25,186 nt of DNA from assembly GCA_905236605.1 (NCBI GenBank), contig CAJORD010000035.1, forward strand, positions 1 through 25,186, in the 5' to 3' direction. The notes under the pieces were generated by a model. The model saw only the letters and a list, made by a program, of their open reading frames with translations, did no database searches and was not told where the DNA came from. This DNA comes from an uncultured Synergistales bacterium (GTDB lineage Bacteria > Synergistota > Synergistia > Synergistales > Aminobacteriaceae). Of the stretch, positions 1 to 6,306 are shown piece after piece. Position 1 is the stretch's first letter. The number at the start of each line of letters is the position of its first letter. A program made the translations under genes and the position numbers.

Positions 1-131
1 AAATCTTCGGGGAGTTCGTTATCGAGTTTCGATTCGTCAACATCAGGCTTGTAAATTTCAAATTCGAGTCCAATGTCCTTGAGAAGCTCACGACGACGCG
101 GACTTCCTGACGCTAAAATTATTTTTCTCAT
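1..131 (-). CDS. maf: Maf-family nucleotide pyrophosphatase, N-terminal part (cut by window edge)
   Basis: Only the first 43 codons are inside the window; the gene runs off the left edge. The N-terminus carries the Maf signature ILASGSPRRRELL (residues 5-17), whose SxSPRR part binds the nucleotide phosphates, followed by a DES segment typical of the family. Maf proteins hydrolyse non-canonical or canonical nucleoside triphosphates to the monophosphate plus pyrophosphate, and have been linked to septum formation arrest and nucleotide-pool housekeeping. The ATG (complement of 129-131) overlaps the TGA stop of uppP by four bases (ATGA), so translation is probably coupled to the upstream gene. 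Family assignment is firm despite the truncation; exact substrate cannot be told. Confidence 0.9.
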   Translation of the reverse strand, partial: MRKIILASGSPRRRELLKDIGLEFEIYKPDVDESKLDNELPED

Positions 132-922
132 AATGAAATCAAAATCGCCGTCGTTCCGATTATGAAGCAATAAATTCCGAAGTACGGCCATTTTTCAGTT
201 AAGACTAGCCGACGCATTATTCCAAGTGCCACAAGTCCAAGCACGAACGCCGCAACGCAAGCTAAAAAATATCCTTCGGGCATGAAAGCAGTTTCTCCGG
301 ATTTATAAAATTTCAGAGCTTCAAGCAAGTTTGCTCCCAAAATCGCAGGTATCGAAATCATGAACGAAAATTTGAAAGCCTCGCTCAATCCCATTCCCAT
401 TAAAAGGCTCGCCGCGATTGTCATTCCTGAACGCGATACCCCCGGCAAGACCGCTATACCCTGCGCAATTCCTACGACGATCGCGATTTTCAAAAGAGAA
501 TTTTTTTTGCCGCTGTGCGATATAACAGGGACGGCCGCCAAAATCATAGCCGTGAAAATTAATCCGAAGCCGACATACATAGGAGAAGCCGAAATTAAAT
601 CTACTGTCTTTCTCATCGGAAGGCCAAGCGCAGCCGTGAAGAACGAAGCAATTAAAATCGCCCAGCCGTATGACCAACCCGGCAATCTCTTGCCTGTCCA
701 ACCGAGAAGCCATTCGTATAAAACTTTAAAAACTTCGCGACGGAAATAAATTATTAAAGCGATAACGGTTGCAAAATGTAAAAGAAGATTGAAAGCGACC
801 ATTTCTTCGCCGTCAGCATTGAGCCCGAAAAAATATTGAAATAGTGCAAGATGCCCGGAGCTGCTCACGGGGAGAAATTCACAAAGTCCTTGAACAATTC
901 CTAAAATGAAAGTCTGAATCAA
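128..922 (-). CDS. uppP: Undecaprenyl-diphosphate phosphatase (UppP/BacA family)
   Basis: This 264-residue polytopic membrane protein dephosphorylates undecaprenyl diphosphate, recycling the lipid carrier used for peptidoglycan and surface-glycan synthesis; the family often gives bacitracin tolerance. The two family motifs are present: QGLCEFLPVSSSGH (residues 11-24, with Q11 and E15 as the (E/Q)xxxE residues) and PGVSRSGMT (160-168, with R164 and S165). The length is normal for the family. The start is TTG at 920-922, supported by an AAAGGAG site (complement of 932-938) nine bases upstream. The gene follows rnj by 63 bases and its stop overlaps the Maf start, so all three are probably co-transcribed. 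No lesion seen. Confidence 0.97.
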   Translation of the reverse strand: MIQTFILGIVQGLCEFLPVSSSGHLALFQYFFGLNADGEEMVAFNLLLHFATVIALIIYFRREVFKVLYEWLLGWTGKRLPGWSYGWAILIASFFTAALGLPMRKTVDLISASPMYVGFGLIFTAMILAAVPVISHSGKKNSLLKIAIVVGIAQGIAVLPGVSRSGMTIAASLLMGMGLSEAFKFSFMISIPAILGANLLEALKFYKSGETAFMPEGYFLACVAAFVLGLVALGIMRRLVLTEKWPYFGIYCFIIGTTAILISL

Positions 923-942
923 AAATTTACACTCCTTTATTC

Positions 943-977
943 TTAGTGAGAAGTTAGGAATGAGGAGTGAGGAATGA
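943..977. repeat. Five tandem degenerate heptamers between rnj and uppP
   Basis: On the plus strand the sequence divides cleanly into five consecutive 7-mers: TTAGTGA, GAAGTTA, GGAATGA, GGAGTGA, GGAATGA. The last three differ at only one position. The array fills most of the 63-base gap between the rnj stop and the uppP ribosome binding site. It resembles in style the short tandemly repeated repetitive heptamers described in cyanobacteria, but no shared origin is claimed. Function unknown; it may be a replication-slippage product or an mRNA spacer element. Confidence 0.55.
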
Positions 978-985
978 AATTTTTC

Positions 986-2734
986 TTAATCTACGTCGGG
1001 TTTATAAAATGATGCGTCGTCGTAATAGCTAGAATGTTGCATCGAGATAACCGGCAGAATAACAGCAAATGAAGAATTTCTCTTTCGTAAAACATCGCGC
1101 ACTCGTGTTTTCACGATTTTCTTAATTGCATCGACGTTCGCGCGTTTGCCCGCAAGTTCTTGAATAGCGTGTTCGGACGCTGCGTAGAGTTCATTGAAAA
1201 CGTCCTTAGTATCTTCTGATATAAATACTCCCTGCGTTTCAATCGCAACGGGCGCTAATAAGTTCCCTCGCTCATCAACAGCCGCAGCCACAACTAAAAC
1301 TCCGTCCTCGGCTATCTCGCGTCGCTCTTTCAAAACGTCGCTCTTGATACTTCCTGCCGCGTTGCCGTCAACTATAACCGCACCCGCTTGAACATGCCCG
1401 TGTTTCTTTGGCGGCTGATTTTTCATAAACGTCAAGACGTCGCCATTGACCATTAAGAAAATATTTCGTTGCGAGATTCCGACCTCTTGAGCAAGCTGTG
1501 AATGTCTGACCATGTGTTTATATTCGCCGTGGATCGGAACGAAGTATTGCGGCCTCACGAGATTGAGCATAATTTTTAATTCTTCTGCTGAAGCATGGCC
1601 AGATACGTGAGTTTGCTTTTCTCTTTCGTAAACGACTTCGCAGCCTTGAGCGAATAATCTGTTAATCGTATTGTTGATTAATTTTTCATTGCCGGGAATG
1701 ACGGACGCGAGCAAAAAAACTACATCATGTTCGCCGAGCGTGATTGATTTATTTTCGCCGCGGCTCATCGTAACGAGACCAGAAAACGGTTCGCCCTGAC
1801 TTCCCGTCGTAACGATGACTAATTGATTGTCGGAGTACTTCCAGATGTCGTCAATCGAAATTATAGACTTGCTGTCGATTTTCAAATATCCAGTGTCGCG
1901 CGATAACTCAACGTTGCGAATCATGCTTCGGCCAAGGAAAGCGATTTTGCGATTAAAACGTGTTGCTACGTCGGCGACCTGTTGAATCCTGTGAACATTG
2001 CTTGCGAATGACGAGATTATAATTCGTCGGCTCTTGTAAGTTCGGAATAATTGATCGAGAGTCCCGGCTATGATTTTTTCAGACGGCGTGAAGCCCTTTC
2101 GTTCGGCGTTCGTGCTGTCCGAACACAGAAGCATAACTCCTTTGTCGCCTTCTTCAGCGAATGCTCCATACTCTGTAACGCGGCCATCTACCGGCGTGCT
2201 ATCGAGTTTAAAATCTCCCGTGTGAACAATTCGCCCCAGCGGTGTATCAATCGAGAGCGCGACACCGTCCGGGATTGAATGAGCCACAGCCATAAATCTA
2301 ACTGTGAACGAGCCAATTTTAATTACATCGCCCGCTTTGATTTCAAAAAAAGTCGGCCGATAATTTGGCAAGTCGTCCATAAGTTTATTTTTTATGAGTC
2401 CGAGCGTTAATTGTGTTCCGTATAATGGAACGTCAAGACGCGGCAATACGTAAGGCAAAGCGCCGGTGTGGTCTTCGTGTCCATGGGTGATGATTATTGC
2501 GAGAATTTTATCTTTGTTTGCTTCGAGATAAGAAATGTCCGGGACTATATAATCAATGCCGGGGAGTTCGCTGTCGGGAAATTTCAATCCGCTGTCGATG
2601 ACGAGAATTTCATCGTTATACTCAATGAGATACATATTCTTGCCGATCTCGCCAAGGCCTCCGAGGGGAATAAAATTAAGACGCTCCGAAGCGTTATTAT
2701 TTTTGTTGCGGTATTTTGAGTGCTTTTGGGACAA
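986..2734 (-). CDS. rnj: Ribonuclease J (metallo-beta-lactamase / beta-CASP RNase)
   Basis: RNase J is a zinc-dependent 5'-3' exoribonuclease and endonuclease that matures rRNA and degrades mRNA in the cytoplasm. Counting from the start chosen here (582 residues), HGHEDH at 84-89 is the metallo-beta-lactamase zinc motif, HTGDFK at 171-176 and SDSTNAE at 205-211 are further family motifs, then come the beta-CASP region and the C-terminal domain. The open frame extends upstream to 2800, but a perfect AAGGAGG (complement of 2743-2749) lies eight bases before a TTG at 2732-2734. That makes TTG the likely start; the ATG at 2750-2752 and the one further upstream have no such site, and the first would place the SD inside the coding sequence. 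The next residues are Lys/Asn-rich before the conserved GGLGEIGKN. It probably leads an operon with uppP and maf. Confidence 0.95.
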   Translation of the reverse strand: MSQKHSKYRNKNNNASERLNFIPLGGLGEIGKNMYLIEYNDEILVIDSGLKFPDSELPGIDYIVPDISYLEANKDKILAIIITHGHEDHTGALPYVLPRLDVPLYGTQLTLGLIKNKLMDDLPNYRPTFFEIKAGDVIKIGSFTVRFMAVAHSIPDGVALSIDTPLGRIVHTGDFKLDSTPVDGRVTEYGAFAEEGDKGVMLLCSDSTNAERKGFTPSEKIIAGTLDQLFRTYKSRRIIISSFASNVHRIQQVADVATRFNRKIAFLGRSMIRNVELSRDTGYLKIDSKSIISIDDIWKYSDNQLVIVTTGSQGEPFSGLVTMSRGENKSITLGEHDVVFLLASVIPGNEKLINNTINRLFAQGCEVVYEREKQTHVSGHASAEELKIMLNLVRPQYFVPIHGEYKHMVRHSQLAQEVGISQRNIFLMVNGDVLTFMKNQPPKKHGHVQAGAVIVDGNAAGSIKSDVLKERREIAEDGVLVVAAAVDERGNLLAPVAIETQGVFISEDTKDVFNELYAASEHAIQELAGKRANVDAIKKIVKTRVRDVLRKRNSSFAVILPVISMQHSSYYDDASFYKPDVD

Positions 2735-2742
2735 ACACAAAA

Positions 2743-2749
2743 CCTCCTT
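2743..2749 (-). promoter_or_regulatory. Shine-Dalgarno site deciding the rnj start
   Basis: The minus strand reads AAGGAGG, a full anti-16S match, eight bases upstream of an in-frame TTG at 2732-2734. It lies just downstream of an in-frame ATG (2750-2752), so that ATG and the longer 604-codon reading are unlikely to be the real start. Confidence 0.75.
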
Positions 2750-2774
2750 CATAAAAAAATTTTTTATATATAAA

Positions 2775-2789
2775 CCCCTTGCGCGGGGG
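2775..2789 (-). promoter_or_regulatory. GC hairpin in the rnj leader
   Basis: On the minus strand CCCC(C) and GGGG flank a 6-7 base loop, giving a short all-GC stem in an otherwise A/T-rich leader. If the promoter at 2810-2838 is used, the stem begins within about 15 bases of the transcript 5' end. It is followed by an A6/T7 stretch before the ribosome binding site. It could be a 5'-protective stem or an attenuator-like element; only four base pairs support it. Confidence 0.35.
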
Positions 2790-2809
2790 ATTAATTTCAT
2801 TTTGAGAAT

Positions 2810-2838
2810 TTTATAATTATATTACATGAGGGGAACAA
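2810..2838 (-). promoter_or_regulatory. Predicted sigma-70-type promoter for rnj
   Basis: On the minus strand TTGTTC (complement of 2833-2838) is separated by exactly 17 bases from TATAAA (complement of 2810-2815). A transcript would start near 2803 and carry a leader of about 68 bases before the TTG start of rnj. The -35 matches 4 of 6 and the -10 matches 5 of 6 consensus bases. Confidence 0.5.
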
Positions 2839-2939
2839 AAAATTTTATGAAAAATTATGACAAAGATGAACAAGAAATTGAAAATTAGTTTTATGACGTG
2901 ATGTCTCAAACGCAAATTTTGATTTTTAATTTTTCTTTT

Positions 2940-3544
2940 TTAGATAGATATTTTCCCCATGATTAAATTTAAAGCTTCACCAGTATCAAAATTTTCGTCA
3001 TCACTCCAGCAAGCATAGCCTGTAAGTCTGATGTTTATATTATTACCGAGAGTCCCAAGGACTTCCGCGTAATTCTTGCGGGACATTTCTTCCATTTTTA
3101 AGTTATCCATGAGTTTCGAAGTGGAATCTCCCGGAGTAAGCCAGTTTTCATATTGAAAAATGTAAATCGCTTTATTATCATCAATTAAGACATCGTTGAT
3201 TTGTTTCCATGGGGCATTTAGATTGAAGTCATATATAGGGGCCTTAACATCATTTACATATGCTGCAGGCATTTCCATGACAAAAAAACAATACATGGGA
3301 ATAGTTGCATCAGAAGTTATGATCGGGTTCACAGAAAACGTATCGCCGGGGCCTATTTCGAGATTTTGAGGAAAAAAATCCGGGATTGGAACTCAAAAAA
3401 AGTTTTTGGAATAAGTCCTGAAACTTGTTGCGACTTCCCTTCACCGTCGCCATAAAACCATTCACTCGTAGCGTAGGCCATGAAAGATATTATGGCAAGT
3501 GTCAACAATGCGCCTAAAAGAGATGTGCGTTTTTTGTTTTGCAT
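2940..3544 (-). pseudogene. TasA/CalY-like SipW-type surface protein, frameshifted
   Basis: Two adjoining reading frames make one protein if a single base is added. The first part (ATG at 3542-3544, AAAGGGG about 11 bases upstream) has a Lys/Arg N-terminus and a hydrophobic stretch LLGALLTLAIISFMAYA, as in SipW-type signal peptides, and stops at 3353. One extra T in the minus-strand T7 run (complement of 3372-3378) converts the ending into FFPQNLEIGPGDTFSVNP, which continues to 2940. The continuation has the PGDTF(x)nPIITSD strand, an ENWLTPGDST segment and LTGYACWSDD near the C-terminus; these resemble the TasA/camelysin-type beta-sandwich, which forms matrix fibres in Gram-positives. The joined product would be about 200 residues. 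No SipW peptidase is nearby. The break may be a real mutation, slippage at the run, or a homopolymer sequencing error. Family call is by remembered pattern. Confidence 0.6.
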
Positions 3545-3613
3545 TACAAAAGGTTCCCCTTTCAATTTTTTTTAATAGTCAGTTTACGTGTTAATTTTAT
3601 CAAAAATACACCG

Positions 3614-3622
3614 TGATATAAT
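3614..3622 (+). promoter_or_regulatory. Extended -10 promoter for the GltD-like gene
   Basis: TGATATAAT is a perfect extended -10 (TG, one base, TATAAT). No good -35 is seen at 16-18 bases (TTTTAT at 3595-3600 is the nearest), as is common for extended -10 promoters. A transcript would start about 35 bases before the ATG at 3665. Confidence 0.55.
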
Positions 3623-3650
3623 CGCCTCAATCTCAAATTTAATTTTCACG

Positions 3651-3656
3651 AGGTGG
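3651..3656 (+). promoter_or_regulatory. Shine-Dalgarno site deciding the start of the GltD-like gene
   Basis: AGGTGG sits eight bases before the ATG at 3665. An in-frame GTG at 3653 lies inside this site and would have no ribosome binding site of its own, so ATG 3665 is preferred. Confidence 0.6.
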
Positions 3657-3664
3657 ATTTTATT

Positions 3665-4885
3665 ATGCCATTACACATAGTTACAGAAGCTGAACGCTGT
3701 TACAACTGCAAGAAACCTCAATGCCAAGTTGGCTGCCCTGTTCATACTCCGATCCCACAAATTATTCAACTCTTCAAAGAACATAAGCTCATGGAAGCTG
3801 GGGAGATTCTTTTTAAAAATAATCCGATGTCCGCAGTTTGTTCAGAAGTTTGCAATCACGCTCAACAATGCGCCGGGCATTGTATAAGAGGCAAGAAGGA
3901 CAGTCCTGTTCATTTTTCGAGCATTGAAAATTATATTTCAGAAATGTATCTTGACCGAATGCCAAGCTTCAAGCCCGAAGTCAAAAAAGATAAACACGTC
4001 GCCGTCATCGGTTCGGGCCCGGCGGGCTTAACGGTCGCTGTACTTTTGACGATGCAAGGTTATCCCGTTACGATTTTTGAATGGAAAAGCAAAATCGGCG
4101 GCGTTATGCAGTACGGCATTCCGGAGTTCAGGCTACCGAAGAGCTTGCTTGACCGTTACGAACAACGACTTGAAGAAATGGGGATTCAAATTCGACTTAA
4201 CGCGACGATCGGAAGCGTTTTAATGATTGATGATTTATTCCGCGATGGCTACGCTTCAATTTTTGTCGGCACAGGCGCGGAACGTCCGAGAACTTTAGGA
4301 ATTAAGGGCGAGAGTTTTGGAAATGTTCACTACGCTATGAATTATCTTGCAAACCCGAAGGCTCATCATCTTGGCAACAAAGTCGCAGTTATTGGCGTGG
4401 GCAATGCCGCTATGGACGTGGCGCGAACGGCCCTTCGCAATGGCACAAAAGAAGTTACGCTCTACGCAATGGGCAAAGACATAGCCGCAAGCTCTCATGA
4501 AGTCGCTTACGCAAAACTCGACGGCGCGGAAATTGAAACAGGAATGCAAGTTCAAGAAATCACAGAGCGAGGCCCGGTTTTCAAACGAACGATTTATGGC
4601 GAGAACGATGAAATCATTGGTGCAGAAGACGAATTAATTCAGGTCGAAGCCGACAGCACAATTATATCTATAAGTCAGGTGCCGCGAGGAAAACTTGTGA
4701 GAACAACAAGCGGACTTATGGCTGCCGAAAATGGATTATTAATCGTCGATGAAAATTATATGACGACGCGCGAAGGAGTTTTTGCTGCCGGCGACGTCGT
4801 AACTGGAGCTAAAACTGTCGTTCATGCCGTCGAAGGAGCAAAGCACGCCGCCGAAGCGATGATTAAATTCATGGAGAAAAATTAG
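3665..4885 (+). CDS. GltD-like NAD(P)-dependent Fe-S/FAD oxidoreductase (glutamate synthase small-subunit family)
   Basis: The 406-residue product has the architecture of the glutamate synthase small-subunit family. Two N-terminal cysteine clusters (C12, C15, C20, C24 and C59, C63, C69, C73) would hold [4Fe-4S] centres. GSGPAG at 116-121 is the FAD-binding Rossmann motif, a second Rossmann motif GVGNAAMD near 243-250 would bind NAD(P)H, and FAAGD close to the C-terminus is the second FAD contact. Such proteins pass electrons from NAD(P)H to a partner: the glutamate synthase large subunit, dihydropyrimidine dehydrogenase (PreT/PreA) or a ferredoxin-dependent partner as in NfnB. No large subunit lies next to it, so its partner is unknown. 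It has its own promoter upstream and terminator downstream and looks monocistronic. I am sure of the family, not of the substrate. Confidence 0.85.
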   Translation: MPLHIVTEAERCYNCKKPQCQVGCPVHTPIPQIIQLFKEHKLMEAGEILFKNNPMSAVCSEVCNHAQQCAGHCIRGKKDSPVHFSSIENYISEMYLDRMPSFKPEVKKDKHVAVIGSGPAGLTVAVLLTMQGYPVTIFEWKSKIGGVMQYGIPEFRLPKSLLDRYEQRLEEMGIQIRLNATIGSVLMIDDLFRDGYASIFVGTGAERPRTLGIKGESFGNVHYAMNYLANPKAHHLGNKVAVIGVGNAAMDVARTALRNGTKEVTLYAMGKDIAASSHEVAYAKLDGAEIETGMQVQEITERGPVFKRTIYGENDEIIGAEDELIQVEADSTIISISQVPRGKLVRTTSGLMAAENGLLIVDENYMTTREGVFAAGDVVTGAKTVVHAVEGAKHAAEAMIKFMEKN

Positions 4886-4903
4886 AGATTAAAAATTTTT
4901 AAG

Positions 4904-4930
4904 TCCTCCTGATGTTCGGGAGGATTTTTT
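4904..4930 (+). terminator. Rho-independent terminator after the GltD-like gene
   Basis: Bases 4904-4912 pair with 4916-4924 to give a nine-base-pair stem (one T-G wobble) with a TGT triloop, followed directly by six T residues (4925-4930). It lies 18 bases past the TAG stop. A strong canonical terminator. Confidence 0.9.
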
Positions 4931-4976
4931 ATATAGTTCGCTAAGCAATCATAAATAATATTTTTATCATAAGTGA

Positions 4977-5004
4977 TTGTAAAAATTTATTTTAGATTTA
5001 TAAT
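4977..5004 (+). promoter_or_regulatory. Predicted promoter for the DUF4417/toxin module
   Basis: TTGTAA (4977-4982) is followed after 16 bases by a perfect TATAAT (4999-5004). It sits between the terminator and the ribosome binding site of the DUF4417 gene, in the right place to drive the three-gene module. Confidence 0.5.
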
Positions 5005-5039
5005 TAGGTCAAATTTATTTTAAGAGAGGAGGCCAAAAT

Positions 5040-5500
5040 ATGGCTTCAAAAGATTATTTTCACTGTCAATACCTTGCAAAATTAAAAAAATTCAACGGCA
5101 TTATTACTCCAGATTTTAGTATTTATCGCGACATGCCGCTTGTCATGCAGCAATGGAATACTTACAGAGGTAAAGCTTTAGGGCACTGGTGGCAATCGAA
5201 CGGGCTAAATGTTCTACCGAATGTTCGCTATGGCGATTCGAGAACTTATGAGTTCTGTTGTGCGGGTGTTCCTAAAAATTCACTATATGTATAGGTTCGC
5301 TTGGAAATTTAAGAAATACCGAAAATCGAAAGCGGCTAAAACAAGGGCTTGATTTCGTTATTAATGAACTTCAGCCTACCTGCATTGTTGTATATGGTGG
5401 TACTCCAAAAGATGTTTTTTCGTGTTGCACAGAAGCAGGTATCAAAATTTTGCAATTTGATAGTTCTCACATAAGACGCAAAAAAGAGAGGTTTGCTTAA
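5040..5500 (+). pseudogene. DUF4417-family protein, disrupted by a one-base frameshift
   Basis: The start is firm: GAGAGGAGG (5024-5032) lies seven bases before ATG 5040. The frame reads ITPDFSIYRDMPLVMQQWN and SNGLNVLPNVRYGDSRTYEF, which I recognise as the DUF4417 pattern, then stops with a TAG near 5292-5294. From about 5274 the next frame continues the same family (IGSLGNLRN, then CIVVYGGTPKDVF and IKILQFDS) to a TAA at 5498-5500. Restoring one A near 5272 (TCACT to TCAACT) gives PKNSTICIGSLGN and a protein of about 153 residues. The lesion is not in a long homopolymer, so a real deletion is more likely than a read error. DUF4417 has no established function; family members occur in mobile elements and near polymorphic toxins. 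The TAA overlaps the next ATG (TAATG). Confidence 0.75.
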
Positions 5501-5901
5501 TGGGAACAGGAATATCAGGTTTAAACTTCGGACATACACAAGGTGCCGAAGTGGGCAAGCCAAAGAAAATTTCACTGCCAGAAAATACTTCTCAGTGAAA
5601 GCATATTTTTAGAGAAAAGGAGGGACATTTACCAGATACACCCGAAAATAGGGAATTACTTCACAATCTTGCGAATGACAGTTCAAAATTTAAGGGCGTT
5701 GATAAATACGGAAATTTATGGAATATAGATGAACTGAAGAATGGCTCTCAAATATGGGTTCGCTATCGTGGCGATACTATAAACGAAGGTGGATTAAATA
5801 TTACACCAAGAACGTGGGATTCAGAAACAGGGCTGAATTTTAATCCGCAAAATACTCAGCTTTATAATACTATTCATAATCCATTTATAGAGGAGGAATA
5901 A
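5500..5901 (+). pseudogene. Small polymorphic-toxin-like gene interrupted by an in-frame TGA
   Basis: The ATG at 5500 overlaps the stop of the DUF4417 gene and has GAGAGG about eight bases upstream. It opens with MGTGISGLNFGHTQGAE, a glycine-rich start I associate with genes next to DUF4417. After 32 codons the frame meets TGA (5596-5598), then continues in the same frame without another stop to TAA at 5899-5901, 133 residues if the TGA is read. The second part has FREKEGHLPDTPENR, VDKYGNLW, QIWVRYRGDTINEGGLN and PRTWDSETGL, a pattern found at the C-terminus of contact-dependent or phage-head-linked toxins. The expected residue at the TGA is plausibly Trp (TGG). No usable start codon follows the TGA near the AAGGAGGG at 5617-5624. 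TGA is an ordinary stop elsewhere here (uppP, trkH, gspL), so this is probably a nonsense mutation. Toxin activity is inferred and untested. Confidence 0.6.
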
Positions 5902-5908
5902 AATCAAT

Positions 5909-6244
5909 ATGACGCAGTTTGAAGAATTTTGTTTGATTTATTACGCTCTCGATTCTGTGTGGAATAATTCGCGCAATGAAAATTTAGGCGAGTTCTTAAG
6001 TGAGTGTAATCCGTTTCTATGGAAAAGCCTCGACTCCGCAGACCCGGCTATGTTTGCTGAATTTTGTGAACTGTTTCCGCAAAAAGAAATTTCGCTCGAA
6101 GATAGCTATAAAATTGCTTCTGAATATATTCAAGGACTTTCATATTATTATTCGGACTCTGTGCGCGAAGCGTGGCGTTCAATATCTGAAGGAGATTGGT
6201 TGAAAGCTGCGACAAAATATCTTTCGCAAGAACAGAAAAAATAA
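5909..6244 (+). CDS. Putative immunity protein of the adjacent decayed toxin
   Basis: This intact 111-residue, acidic, probably all-helical cytoplasmic protein has no signal peptide or membrane segment. Its start is well supported: AGAGGAGGA (5889-5897), which forms the last codons of the toxin-like frame, lies about 11 bases before ATG 5909. The layout, a small acidic gene directly after a small toxin-like gene with its ribosome binding site inside the toxin's end, is typical of toxin-immunity pairs. The sequence has FEEFCLIYYALDSVW and ADPAMFAEFCELFP segments, but I cannot name a defined immunity family. With the toxin gene broken it would be an orphan immunity gene, possibly still protective against relatives' toxins. 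Function is inferred from position. Confidence 0.6.
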   Translation: MTQFEEFCLIYYALDSVWNNSRNENLGEFLSECNPFLWKSLDSADPAMFAEFCELFPQKEISLEDSYKIASEYIQGLSYYYSDSVREAWRSISEGDWLKAATKYLSQEQKK

Positions 6245-6260
6245 TTTTCTTCTTCTCGGC

Positions 6261-6269
6261 TGATAAAAT
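6261..6269 (+). promoter_or_regulatory. Possible extended -10 promoter before the thioesterase
   Basis: TGATAAAAT matches the extended -10 form (TG, one base, TAAAAT). No convincing -35 is visible. It lies in the 62-base gap between the putative immunity gene and the acyl-ACP thioesterase, where a functional change of operon would be expected. Confidence 0.35.
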
Positions 6270-6306
6270 TACAAAAAAAATTTTTTAGCTTGAGAGGAAT
6301 TTTTTT

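Noticed and set aside
360..749. Open frame on the plus strand antisense to uppP (129 codons)
   Set aside because: It lies wholly within the well-supported uppP gene, has no ribosome binding site and no family pattern; it is a frame shadow. The same applies to the 130-codon minus frame at 321-713.
2826..2888. Short plus-strand frame of about 20 codons starting MRGTKNFMKNYDKD
   Set aside because: It overlaps the predicted rnj promoter on the other strand, is very short, and has no good Shine-Dalgarno at a normal distance. It might be a remnant, but nothing supports it as a gene.
5596..5598. Recoding of TGA as Trp or selenocysteine in the toxin-like gene
   Set aside because: TGA ends uppP, trkH, gspL and others normally, so the code is standard; no clear stem-loop of SECIS type was seen directly after it. 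A nonsense mutation is simpler.
5543..5728. 61-codon frame overlapping the toxin-like gene
   Set aside because: It is in another frame from the conserved GHLPDTPENR region and has no family pattern; a shadow.
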